Positions 28,381 through 38,345 of a stretch of DNA of 64,000 bases are shown in pieces. The notes below the pieces were generated by a model that was given only the letters and a program-made list of their open reading frames with translations, made no database searches and was not told the DNA's origin. How positions within the stretch are numbered: position 1 is the stretch's first letter; each line of letters begins with the position of its first letter. The translations under genes were made by a program, and so were the position numbers. The stretch covers positions 32,958 to 96,957 of the forward strand of contig QNGE01001700.1 in assembly GCA_008508345.1 (NCBI GenBank). Direction: 5' to 3'. Origin of the DNA: Paragonimus westermani (Eukaryota > Platyhelminthes > Trematoda > Plagiorchiida > Troglotrematidae).

Positions 28381-28857
28381 TGTTGTAACTGGTTCAACGT
28401 CGTACGAGCACGTAAACAGATAACGGAATAAACGTTATTGAAACCGCATGTAACGGAACGACGGTCAACGCTAATCAACCATGGACTACGGAGTATGTAC
28501 GACTAGTTCAAATCTTTCCGCCCAAACCGAACACCCGAGGCTAACGCATGAACACAGAGAAAAGACTGGCCTCCGGACAGACCTCCCTTATGTCACTCAA
28601 TCATATTTAAAGGGTTTGTGACCAATCACAAAGTTAAATCAAAGGTGGACCAAGGATGGGCCGAACAGTACAGTGATGCGCGTAGGCGGGATGTAGGCGT
28701 GTGAGCGCTGGGGTGCGTAGATGGGTGCCAGAGATTTGGCACAAGGAGTGAAGGACGGAGTGGCGCATGACCGTGTAAACTGTGAAGGTCACTCGCCAGT
28801 GCACTTTGTTAGCCTTTGTCGCACAATATTTTCGGGGAACTGACGAATTCCCCGACA
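28381..28857 (-). repeat. 3' LTR of the CsRn1-like element
   Basis: It starts TGTCGGGGAATTCGTC at 28857, preceded by a purine tract, and ends ACAACA at 28381. A second LTR of the same family, 543 bp, lies on the plus strand at 43398-43940. The first 43 bp or so also occur at 30840 as the remnant of this copy's 5' LTR. Confidence 0.85.
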
Positions 28858-28867
28858 CCTCCCTTAC
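28858..28867 (-). other. polypurine tract before the 3' LTR
   Basis: On the minus strand the bases TAAGGGAGG lie immediately before the LTR start. The same tract precedes the LTR of the plus-strand copy (43388-43397). This is the usual site for plus-strand DNA priming. Confidence 0.7.
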
Positions 28868-29355
28868 GAAGATTGGTAGTAGCTGGTCCTCTTCGGATCA
28901 ATGTGAATAAGAGTCGGTGACCGGCGTTGTCGATGGGTCCGACGTGTTTGAGTTATTATCTCAGCAGTCGGCGGTAAAGTTGACGTTTCTGGAAGTTCGA
29001 ACGTGTCCAGGAGTTGGTAGGCGTTATAGTTCCCTGGTCGTCACGGATTTCCTCATTGGCAGCATGGCATAGCCGGAGCTGAGTGCAATGGCGAGTACAA
29101 GTGTTTCCCGTAGCGGAAATCTCATAAAGCACATTACTACGGCGTCTCGTCATTAAACCTTATACCCTCTGAATGTGATCAGATCGACGATCATTGGTGT
29201 AGATAGGTGATTGAACTGATATTGTGGCGTGCTCGTCTGAATAGAATTGTTTTCCTTCTGCTTACTTCGTCAGAATTATGGAGTTCATGTTTGGTTACTA
29301 CTGTGCAGCAGTCTGTTAGAAAGTATCCGGTAGACAAGGGGAGTTGCCGTGAGAT

Positions 29356-29529
29356 TTATTCCGACGCCCCCTCTCCACGCAGTTTGAGAAGGGCACGTTC
29401 GGATGTGTCGACGAAGCGTTCTGCCTGCCCGTTGGACTGCGAAAGATGTAGAGGTGACCGAACGTGTTCCATGGCGTTGCGGCGGCGGGATTCTCCGAAA
29501 TGATCGGAGGTGAACTGGGTACCATTGTC
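29356..29529 (-). pseudogene. integrase core fragment of the LTR element
   Basis: The frame begins at DNGTQFTSDHFG (29529) and includes SNGQAERFVDT and RALLKLRGEG, ending at a TAA (29358-29356). The D of DNG and the E of QAER are separated by 35 residues, the spacing of the second half of a DDE (D,D-35-E) integrase. The first catalytic aspartate and the zinc-binding domain are absent because the sequence joins almost directly to an RT fragment. The downstream pol end survives in shifted frames up to the purine tract. Confidence 0.8.
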
Positions 29530-29599
29530 AGGCACATTGGTTTCGGTGGGGCTATGCTGACTGGACGGTCATCGAACAGTGTTGATAGTAGCAGTCGGC

Positions 29600-29722
29600 G
29601 TTGGTGAGGTCAGTGGTTCGATCGTAGGAATGAGGACGCCCTGTTTCTCAAAGTGCTTGAGCTCTGGGTCCACAACTGCCAAAGCTGCATACGGCACCGG
29701 TCTTTTCGGACAAAAGCCGGGT
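29600..29722 (-). pseudogene. N-terminal RT fragment of the LTR element
   Basis: The minus-strand frame carries KRPVPYAALAVV followed by ELKHFEKQGVLIP, the block that opens the RT domain of CsRn1-type elements. It breaks off near 29600, before any catalytic aspartate, and the integrase block starts about 70 bp further on. RT palm, thumb and RNase H were therefore lost in one deletion. Confidence 0.75.
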
Positions 29723-29984
29723 TGAAATCTGAGAGATGGATACCGGATTGCTTGGAAGCGAGGGCAGAGTCCTTGACCTTTCTGAAACACTGGCGCGGAT
29801 CAGTGAGTGGTTCCAGTTATCGCATTGTGTGGCGCAACAGGGGATTGCGCCTGGTTGCAGAGTGTTCGAATTGGAACATCGAATACACCAAGTTGTTCTG
29901 TCCAATCGAGCCCAAGCAGATTGAGATTCGAGCCAGGGACGTAGCAGGAACCGTTAATAGTCGTGTCACAGAATGACACACAAC

Positions 29985-30185
29985 ACTGCGATTAGCCAGT
30001 CAATTGCAAAACGACACCAGAGGCGCTCGTGGCGGATTGAGACGTCAGTCGAACTGGAGGTCAGCCAAGCATTATCCAGAGACTCTTCGAAATTAATGTA
30101 ATGTCTGATGCAGTGTCCAACTGCAATCGAACTGGGAAGCCATTTATCATGACCGACACGAACTTCCGTCGACCACGAACGTTGG
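29985..30185 (-). pseudogene. retroviral-type aspartic protease fragment
   Basis: It begins with RKFVSVMINGFPVRLQ and contains the active-site block LDTASDITLISKSLW at about 30112-30070 (DTAS in place of the commoner DTGA or DSGA; DTAS is found in this lineage as far as I know it). In-frame stops follow within 20 residues, so the copy is dead. It lies directly after the zinc-knuckle frame, as expected for gag-pol order. Confidence 0.75.
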
Positions 30186-30186
30186 C

Positions 30187-30582
30187 TTAGAAGGTGGTCA
30201 GCAAACTCATGGATCTGCCAACTGATTTGGGTCTGAGCCTCAAGTTGAACTTGGGTTTGTATCGCCGCTTGCAGGTAAACGGACCACCGTCAATTTGCCG
30301 GGATTGACAGAATTCGTTCTTGTGTCCCAGTTGCTCACACTGAGAGCAACGGTGGAGTCTGAGAGGACAGTCACGATGAAAGTGCCAGGCGCCGCAATGT
30401 CTGCACGGGGAAGGAGGTGACTTCTTGGCGTATGAGCGCAAATGATGCGAGCCAATTCCTGCGGGAAATGAACCAGGACCGGGATTCTGTGAGAGATTGT
30501 CGGTTCGCGTAACATTGCCCGAACTGTGTGTGAATGGACCGCAGCGCACCGCTTGTACGGCACCAGTGCCGCGTTCGACCAT
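30187..30582 (-). pseudogene. gag C-terminus with zinc knuckles
   Basis: The 131-codon frame contains two cysteine-histidine blocks: CRHCGAWHFHRDC and CSQCEQLGHKNEFC. The second is a standard CX2CX4HX4C knuckle. The first has shortened spacing. Such nucleocapsid knuckles bind RNA. Upstream gag (matrix and capsid) is missing; only about 190 bp separate the knuckle region from the 5' LTR remnant. Confidence 0.75.
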
Positions 30583-30774
30583 TGCAGCGTCGCGTTTGAG
30601 GTTGATGAGACTCCAGTGGGACCAAGTTTGCTGTAGACAAGCGATCAGTGAGTGCCTGCGCAGCAGTGTTCAGAATCAGACATTATTGTCTTATTCACTG
30701 CGCCCTCGGGCTAGGCAAGCCCCTCACTGCCAAGTGAGTCAGACTCTTGAGTCATTGGCTCCGGGTAGGGTCCC

Positions 30775-30840
30775 CCAAGAAAACCCTATATNTGGTCTTT
30801 GCCACACAATATTTTCGGGAAACTGGCGACTTCCCCGACA
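30775..30840 (-). repeat. 5' LTR remnant of the CsRn1-like element
   Basis: TGTCGGGGAAGTCGCC at 30840 and the following CCGAAAATATTGTG match the first 43 bp or so of the 3' LTR with a few changes. The similarity stops near the ambiguous base N at 30792. About 430 bp of LTR are missing, either by deletion or by a misjoin in the assembly. Confidence 0.7.
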
Positions 30841-30845
30841 CGCCT
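30841..30845 (+). repeat. 5-bp target-site duplication, right copy
   Basis: CGCCT, identical to 28376-28380, on the outer side of the LTR start at 30840. Confidence 0.85.
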
Positions 30846-31260
30846 ACACTTTCTCAGATAGCACCCACTACCCAAGATGAATCACTCGCTAGGTTTGAGC
30901 TGAGTCCACCGAAACACGTTCAAAACTCTGAATGTACAAATTGCCAGTTTGTTCAGCGGTGGATTCGTCTTCTTAAAGGCAAACCAACCAGCTACATCGG
31001 CATCTCAATTGGGTTGGGCGATCCGAGCATTCCGAGGTTGTCCACCACTAATCCCATCTCATGCAACTCACCAGTAGAGAGACTGCTCACCATCCAATGC
31101 CCTGTTCTGAAGAACCTGGTCAAATATGATTCATTTGGCCCCATCATGAGGGACGTCGGTGCACCGGTCTGAGCTCAAGGTGTGGTAGTGGTCAGCAAGA
31201 AGGAGGACCATGCGGCGTAGATGGATAAGCTTTATAATACACTGGTCATCATCACCAAAG
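30846..31260 (+). pseudogene. R2-like retrotransposon, 3' segment after the nested insertion
   Basis: After the LTR element the R2-like protein continues. The first block (about 30841-30880) is in register with frame 28172-28375 when one CGCCT copy is counted, and reads RLHFLR, a stop, then HPLPKMNHSLG. In the frame of 30747-31172 the conserved block VQRWIRLLKGKPTSYIG (about 30950-31003), IPRLSTTNPIS and SDSF-like YDSFGPIMRD follow; these resemble the RT thumb and linker of R2-like proteins. MDKLYNTL near 31220 continues in another frame. The restriction-like endonuclease beyond this is not recognisable. Stops and frameshifts show it is dead. Confidence 0.7.
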
Positions 31261-31410
31261 ACAGCAATAAATCACTGGTTTACTCTGATGCTCAACTGTC
31301 GTACAACCAGGAAGAGTAAGAGAAGAAACCTCCGTACGGGAAGACAGAGTGAAAAGAGAAGGGGACGGTAGAGGTATTTAAGAAGTGACTTATTGTATAA
31401 CCTTCAACCG
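31261..31410. other. junction between two retroelements
   Basis: About 150 bp between the end of recognisable R2-like sequence (plus) and the broken end of a gag frame (minus). No recognisable motif. Confidence 0.4.
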
Positions 31411-31869
31411 TTAGGTGTTGAATTCAGACAGCATTTTTCCCGGGATCTGCGCAAACAAAGCATCATCAAGTTTCGTACTTCCAAGGATGTTTTGCAGGCG
31501 TCGTAGTAACTGAGACGGGCTGTTATCACCAATAGGCTCGTTATTAAATAACTGTTCTAGGCGTTTATGGTCAGAAGGTGTAGTACGTTTGATTATCGTA
31601 TCCCGGAGTTGTTTATATGGACAGTCTGTATCAGGTGACTCCAGAACATCTCTTAAATCCGCTGCAATTTCTGGTGGTAACGCTGCCAGGACATGATAAT
31701 ACATTGTCAATTCTTGAGTGATGCCCCGTAGAGCAAACTGGGCCTGAACTTGCGCAAACCATATGCGTGGATCATGATGCCAAAATGGTGGCAGATGTAA
31801 ACTGACTGAGTTTAAGTTTGCTGTAAGTGTCGATGAGTTGGAACACAGTTTGACGGGAGTGGCTGACAT
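31411..31869 (-). pseudogene. gag of a second LTR retrotransposon, 3'-truncated
   Basis: A 152-codon frame starting MSATPVKL about 80 bp after the primer-binding site. It carries LPPFWHHDPRIWFAQVQAQF, LPPEIAADLRDVL and PSQLLRRLQNILG, the capsid pattern of CsRn1/Kabuki-type gag. It stops at 31411 without knuckles or pol, so the element is truncated here. Its LTR (31963-32595) is unrelated in sequence to the LTR of the nested element, so this is a different family. Confidence 0.75.
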
Positions 31870-31939
31870 AGTGTTTCACAAACTGTTAACTTAGAATATA
31901 ACAACTAACGAGGGAAAAAATGATACAGATAAGGTTCGT

Positions 31940-31957
31940 GTCACGTCGGGCTCACCA
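31940..31957 (-). other. primer-binding site, tRNA-Trp-like
   Basis: On the minus strand TGGTGAGCCCGACGTGAC starts just inside the LTR end. It resembles the complement of the 3' end of tRNA-Trp (TGGTGACCCCGACGTGA with one difference), the primer reported for CsRn1-type elements. Confidence 0.65.
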
Positions 31958-31962
31958 ATTAT

Positions 31963-32595
31963 TGACGCAAGAGTTACTTATCACCAAAAGATAATGACGC
32001 CAATAAAAAGCATGCATGTATAACACGTAATTAACAGTGTGACATATAAAAACGAATGAGCTAGATAACCAAGTGTTTGAACTTATCAAAATCCTGCCAG
32101 TTCTGTACACATGATTGTTGCAGATCACTGCTTGAGTATGCGGAGACTTGTGGGAGAGTTTCAGAGAGTAGGGTTGATGTCAGTATAATCCTTGACTCGT
32201 AATTCCTTTGCTGTGTGAGACAGTACGAGCCTCGGAGCCAAAATCCTTTCGGTGCCACTGTGTACCATTTAGTTCATGTCCTCCAGTACAGGCACGACGC
32301 TGTTGTGTTGTGTCTCAAACCTCCACTTGTTTTTACATGTCAAAGGGCCTGACGGCTTTTGGTTTGATCGTGAACATGACCAATGACAGGCCCACCAAGA
32401 GTGAGATAATTTGTGCGTGTGTGGAGGGGGAGTGGGTGAGAGAGGGTTGTACAGGCACCTGTGGTGTTGACATGATTGGGATGGTCCACCGGGCCAGGTG
32501 CATCACGAATGAACACGTCTGTTTCACGAGGTCACTTTGCGTTTCGGATTGTAGGGTGAAAAGGTCGCGGGACATCGGACCACGTTGAGGTAACA
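31963..32595 (-). repeat. 5' LTR of the second LTR retrotransposon
   Basis: The bounds are inferred: TGTTACCTCAACG at 32595 and GCGTCA ending at 31963, five bases before the primer-binding site. It is about 633 bp. There is no second copy in the window to confirm the ends. Confidence 0.5.
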
Positions 32596-32599
32596 CATA

Positions 32600-35270
32600 C
32601 GAAGTGTCGATGCGGTAATTAGCGCGGACAAACGGAATGTGTCAGTTATGAATGTCCTGTCCAAAGTGACATCTACACGGGCAACTAGAAATCCTCGCTC
32701 ATGCTCACCAATCGTGCTGGATTACCCACGACACGCGTCCTGTTCGGCAAAACTGCTGGTCAAGGAGCTGGCAAAAAGGCGGTACAGGCTAGCTACACAG
32801 ACTCCAAGGAGCTATGAGTGCCAACGGCGAGCTTGTTCATCAAACCCGGCGTTACCTCGGTTCGTGGTGGTGCTGCTGTCGTACTGGACGTCAGTGTAGT
32901 TGGCAAATACCAGAGATAATTTACCGCCATTCAGCCACCCTGAAAAATATTATGGGCTGTGACCTGGACTGTATTTCCCGTTCACATGTGATCATCACTT
33001 TTCCTGGTATCATGTATTCACCTTCTTGCAATACGATTCTCCGATTGAGACTGCTTTCCTACGCAGTGACTGATTTGTCTTTTGACTGTTCTAGGTTCCT
33101 TGGAAATCTATGGTGAATGTACGCAATCTTGTTAGATCTCACTCGCTTCAATTAGTAGAAGTGTTCGGGCAGAAAGAAACTAATATGTTAGTATAGTAAG
33201 TGATCAGACGACTGAACGTGCACTAGTAGATAGGTGTTAGCTCTTGGCCTATATGCCACTGAACTTTTGACCACTTGGGCCTAGTTCTCGCAGCATTTGA
33301 ATGCGAACTATGGTTATGTGACTTCGCGACAGCCTCTTCTCTTGAAAGTCGCCGATGCTACCAATTTTGTATGCTGTCGTACGCGCTTTTCCGCTTTTCC
33401 ATTTCCTGCTTAAAACAAGATTGTTCATAAATTTAGTTGACTTGACGGTCAGTCTATCTTCTTTGTCATGGCATACGACCAACTTTAGACTGTATCTGCA
33501 AGTGCACTTGTGGGAAAACGATCAGCGTTCGGCAGGTCTGGAGCCCGCATCAAATAATATCAGTGGAGATTCGGTTCTTCTACATATGTCCTAAGTAGTA
33601 CACAAAGGGCAAGCATTACCGGCTGACCAAAACGTGTATGCTTGAAATACTGATTCCTCAAAAGCCCTCCTTGTTGAAAATTTGATACTAACCTGCGGCG
33701 CCAATGACTAGTTTCATAGCAGCGGAGCTAACAGACGTTTACAGTTGTATTTGTTCAAATGTATTTTGCTGTGACTCATTTCGCTATGTAGGTTTTCTGA
33801 CAAAGTAGGCTTTATGCCGCACCTAAGTACCGGTGAGCAAGATAATGTTCTTATGCATCCGTTTGATAGTCGGATCACAGCTGCCGTTGCTTCTCAAAAG
33901 TAGTGGATAATTTTAACGTTGCAGGGCCAGTAGCTGGGAATTATACATCAGTGGTAGGTGAAATCCCAAAGTCTACTATTGTGACCATGTGTGAATGCTT
34001 TGGAAGTAGGCTCCAAACATCGAATCATAGTGTCCTCCTGTGGGTTTAATTTAAACCACAATATGTTAGTGGAAGAGAGTGCCTTGTTCGGTGAAACACT
34101 GAAGACCTTTCACGAAGAGCTAAAAAGACAGCGGGAACAATGCGAAGAAAGCTCAAATTTTTAAATGGTCGATTGGATTTTAAAGAAAGCTAACAAATTC
34201 GCGGTATGTCATTCTAAAACGAAGAAACCTAAATCAAAATGAAGAGTTCATCATGACGGATCTGCCTATGTAAGCACTGCTACTGAACTTCCAGATTTGT
34301 AGAGGGGACAAGTGTTTGAGTCATTCCGACAACTCAGAGTGAAAACAAAAACTCTCCCTGTTCGTAGATGTGTCAGATCAACGTTACATAACAATGTTTT
34401 GTGCATATTTAAAAATTGCCCACCATGAACTTTCCTTGATGAATTCATAACATCTTCATATCAATTTTATGCATCAAGTGAAGGGTGAATATTCGTTTTT
34501 CCATTTTGTCCAAAGTACATACATAAGCGTACGTCCTCTATTGGTTGTCAAAGGCGCTTTTATTCGTTGTGTCTATTTTTGTGATGCATTTTTGTTCATT
34601 AGTTTGGGGTAACAATATTTTGTTTACGGTTGATTTGGATAAACTATTCATTACATCACTACAAATTAGAAATCCGTAACTTGAAGCCGGTTTACATTGG
34701 TTTTTATTTGTTGTGTACAGTACTTGATAATCAATTGACATTTTTGGTTCTATTTTTCCGTATCTCATTTAACTGTGAGGTAGTAGACCATAGGTCTGGT
34801 ATTCCAATTTGCGTTTTATTCATCAGTTTCAACATTTGTTGCATCTAACACCGTTGTGTGCGTTTGCACTTCGCAATTTCGAATACCTCTGTGTCTTACA
34901 AAGTTGGACGTATTGAGTGGGACAGTACTATTGTTCGTTTGCAGTTTTGGCAACAGTGAGGTGTCAGGCGTCAAAGTGGTGGGCACACAAAAATCCATGA
35001 AGCCAGGAATGCATCGTTTTGAGGTCTGTTCCTACCTCATTTACTGTTTCAGTTCACTGAGGATGGTTGACAACCGATCGGTACGAATTCGGGGTCACGA
35101 AGCGATTAAACAGAATACACTAAGGGCTTGAACCAACACAAGGAGTGATCAGACTGTTGGCTGCTTATCTACGTTATATCCAGGTGCCTGGAGTTATTTT
35201 TCTTGATGTCTTCTGGAAGAAAATTATTGAGTAGTAGACATCTATTGACAATTTTGTAGTCCCAACTGTG
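32600..35270. other. no gene recognised
   Basis: Positions 32600-33120 are GC-richer than what follows and may still belong to a mobile element, but no domain is recognisable. From 33120 to 35270 the sequence is AT-rich with frames under 92 codons and nothing assignable. Confidence 0.45.
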
Positions 35271-35274
35271 AAAA

Positions 35275-35650
35275 GTCAGGGCTTCGGCTGGACAGTTGGG
35301 TTTCATCTAAATTCATAAATCTGCCACACTACTTATTAGTAAATCAATTTCTATGCTCAGCAGTGGCGTTGGTGGATTCCAGCGTGAACTGTTTGAGAAA
35401 TCCTGCCAGGGCAGTCGATCCCCTGAATCATTTGGTGGATTCCATATGAGACAGTGGGACGGGTGGGTAACAGAGTCCAAATGTGAAATTACGGAGCTCC
35501 CGGTGTGGCTTCGTAGCTCAGCTGGTAGAGCGCTTGAGGCATGCTGTGTCTGTCGCTGGTTCTAATCCAGCCGAAGTCCTGACATTTCACAGTTGGGTCT
35601 CATCTAAATTCGCAACTCTGTCACACTACTTATTAGTAATTTTGTAGTCA
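35275..35650 (+). repeat. tandem tRNA-derived repeat, copies B1 (tail) and B2
   Basis: Two near-identical tails (AGTTGGGTYTCATCTAAATT through CACACTACTTATTAGTA) lie at about 35297 and 35600, some 305 bp apart. Between them are a module of about 120 bp starting GCGTGAACTG (35382) and a tRNA-like part (35507-35578). The unit is therefore present as a partial plus a complete copy in tandem. Copy A at 17.5 kb has the same order. Confidence 0.7.
35507..35578 (+). tRNA. tRNA-like sequence within the repeat (probable pseudo-tRNA)
   Basis: The 72 bases fold with a 7-bp acceptor stem (GGCTTCG/CGAAGTC, one G-T pair), a D arm GCTC/GAGC containing AGCTGGTA, and a T arm GCTGG/CCAGC around TTCTAAT. The A box (TAGCTCAGCTGG) and B box (GGTTCTAATCC) are good. 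The anticodon stem does not pair and position 33 is not T, so this is unlikely to be a working tRNA. It serves, or served, as the internal RNA polymerase III promoter of the repeat. Confidence 0.5.
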
Positions 35651-36539
35651 ATTTTCTGAGCTCAATTTTCTGTGCTTATTCGAACTGACTAGGATGATTA
35701 GTGACAACACATCGTACTAACATAGGGCATATAATGTTCGACATACACTCTCTGTCAGTGTGCTTAGTACAACGGCGCGTACAGCACTCACGTGCTCCTC
35801 CTTGTGTGTGATCTACGGAGATATATGCATACATTTATTATCACGCGGCACTGTTAGAGGTAAAAAGATCACTGTTTTTCGCCTTCCTTTGGTTTCTTAC
35901 TTTATAACAAACAGTGGTTTGAAAAATGTGCTAGTCATTGTTGCTACTTATGTCACTATTGCCGGCCGAATCTGTTTAGTGGCAAGTTACGTACCTTATA
36001 AAAACAGGTATATTTATTATAAATATTACCATTACTATTATCAGTATAAGTATTGTTATAATCACCGATAGTTCACTAATCAGTAGAGAGAGAGAGAGAA
36101 AGTTGATTGATTCAAGTTAAACAAAACTGATAGCTGATTTTGGCTTTCATATTCGGATGGATTTCCCAGCCAACCTCTTTCAAAAAAGGCGCTATACCCG
36201 CGTATCTCTCTTGCTAGCGTAGGTCAGCTGTGCATATTACTGCCATTATCGGGATCAGAACTTTGACCGCTTTTGTTTGTGAGTAATTGTCAGGTCGATC
36301 TGCAATGGGTCACTGAAAATTGCCCAAATCTGTTCAGCAACGTATCACTAATAATAAAAACGATCATCAATTGGAAACTGCCGTTAACCGGTTGCTTGTG
36401 TGACTCCGTTTCTACCACATGATGGTCGAAGGGGACAATAGTCTTCAGGGAATTTCACTCCTCTTTTTTCACAGAACGTGCTGGATGTATTTTCATCACC
36501 GCTAGTCTCCAACCACTAAGACGATTCGTACACCTCGAT

Positions 36540-36800
36540 GGACCACCAAGATAAACAGGATGATATGGTGATCACATCAACAGAGTCACTCATGCTAAAC
36601 AGACTAGCATGTGGAGTTGGAGCGAACAATAATGTATGTTTCTTCAAGCTAGGATGTGGGATGCTAATGAGGGCTTACTCCAGAAAAACTGCGCTCAGTC
36701 TAGTCCACTGCCACTTACTTGTTTCTCTGTGTTACAGCGAGCTAAAGACTGCTTCAGGGCCATAATCATTTTCCAGTTCAGCACTGGACACCTTGGTAGT
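36540..36800 (-). pseudogene. possible Ty3/gypsy RNase H-junction fragment
   Basis: On the minus strand a frame reads LKKHTLLFAPTPHASLF then MSDSVDV, which resembles the start of gypsy RNase H (TLL-x2-P-x-P, then M-x-DASDV). Flanking frames are broken and the rest of the domain cannot be followed. Chance similarity is possible. Confidence 0.25.
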
Positions 36801-38282
36801 ATCCCTGGCCTACATAAATACTAGTACAACGAAAGTAACTGGGGTCACTCATCGGTTGTCTGGTAGAAAAATCGGGTAATCCTACCCACTGCTTCCTACT
36901 GGGTAGATGGGCTGAAATGTGCCGCTGCTACTCTGCCTCCAGGTGGTCCGCCCAACATGAATCCTATAGCAGAGAGCTTCCATATGAATGAGACATGTCT
37001 GTGGACAGCGAGCGCTCTGTTGGCGCATAGAACTTACGTAGGCGGCTGGATCAACAAGACACCTGGTTGCCAGAACGGCATACATCATTAAGCGCGACGG
37101 AACTGGACCACTGTTGCATTATTGTTACAACTGTGACCTGTGGACCAAGGTGAGCTTCAGGAAGCAGGTGCCAATTACGTCAACTGTTTGGCAGAAGGTG
37201 GTCCAGAATACAGTATCTGACTTACAGCAGCTGATTTAATCAATTCAATGATGACAAGCAAACCACAAAGCATCAGCCATGGAAGCATACCTGGGCTTCT
37301 GTGACGCGATTGGGGGTAAACCTACTGCACCGTTTAGTGTGCGCAGTTTAGCCACGTGCCAAATCGACGTTATTAAGAATAAGTTTTATGATCAATTCTG
37401 ATCTAAAATCTGATGAGCTACCGACTATCTCTTCTGGGTGACTACAGCGCGTGTGCTCAGTGTGACCTAGTAAATTGCTAGCTTCTTTGAACCTCACGGT
37501 ATTGGTGTATTCAGTGAAAACGGTTCCCGCCTGCTCTATCTGTGTGTTGCTCACAATTGGGATACCAAAAATCAAGCTTCAGGTAGATGGAAACGATGTC
37601 CCGAAATGAACTTACCCTCGAAGCGGTCACCAACACTTGGTTCATTACGTGTAAACGTGAAACAGAGTGATGGTCATGATATACATGGTACACACACTAT
37701 GTGTGATGCATGAGACTGAGTGCAGCATGGAACGTAGGCAGATCAGAACCGGATTGTTTATTCACATCTGCAAACATTTTATTGTGGCTCAACAGGGTGG
37801 CGACGAGAACTATGTGGTAAAAGTTTGATAAATCAAAGATTAGAACGCCGTTCCAGTGTGCAATCGGCGTTCGTCTTACAGCCTATCGTGTACCCACTAC
37901 CTCTGAAGTTGTATGTAAATACCGTACCGAGATGATCGCGGTAGCAGCTGCTATCAAAATAGCACTTAGCGTCAGAAATGATCACTCATTTTGCTAAAAC
38001 AATTAGGCCAAATCACATCTGATAATAAGGCCGAATGGAGAGTTCCACAATGGACCAGGATAACGAATCAAAAGTGATTAGCGAAAAAGAAAAGCGTAGG
38101 GATATAAAATTACACTGACTGACGACTCAAGGAGTTCGATGCGTCGCTTCGGGTAACTTTTGTCCATCAATACAGTCTACTAAAGCGTTGGTGGACAGGA
38201 GAGTTGCTGCCTCCTCTTAAAGTACTACCACCACGCAAATGTGTCTGAGCGCCTGTTTAAGATAATTCTGTTGTGCCCAACG

Positions 38283-38345
38283 TGAAGTCAGTGGCGCAGC
38301 GGTCACCTGATAAAAGCTTGGCCAGATTTCTCATCCTGGTCGTGG
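38283..38345 (+). repeat. tRNA-derived repeat fragment
   Basis: GTGAAGTCAGTGGCGCAGCG carries an A-box-like TGGCGCAGCGG. The 63 bp resemble the segment at 45806-45870 (shared GTGARGTCAGTGGYGCAGYG start and a matching TCGTGGC/CCGTGGC end). The B box is degenerate. Confidence 0.4.

Larger units (their letters stand above)
28381..30840 (-). mobile_element. CsRn1-like Ty3/gypsy LTR retrotransposon, internally deleted
   Basis: The minus-strand element runs from TGTCGGGGAA at 30840 to TTACAACA at 28381, with CGCCT duplicated at both flanks. In element order it holds a 5' LTR remnant, the end of gag with zinc knuckles, protease, the first part of RT, the end of the integrase core, the 3' end of pol, a purine tract and a 3' LTR of 477 bp. 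The length is 2,460 bp, about half or less of a complete element. Most of RT, all RNase H, the N-terminal half of integrase, most of the 5' LTR and most of gag are missing. The RPVPYAAL block and the two-part knuckle place it near the trematode CsRn1 (Kabuki-type) lineage. It is inserted in the R2-like element. Confidence 0.85.

Noticed and set aside
29207..29976. Plus-strand frames of 98 and 107 codons
   Set aside because: They are antisense to the integrase and RT fragments of the minus-strand LTR element.
30497..30880. Plus-strand frame of 127 codons across the N at 30792
   Set aside because: It overlaps the antisense of gag and the 5' LTR remnant; only the part after 30841 belongs to a real (R2-like) plus-strand sequence.
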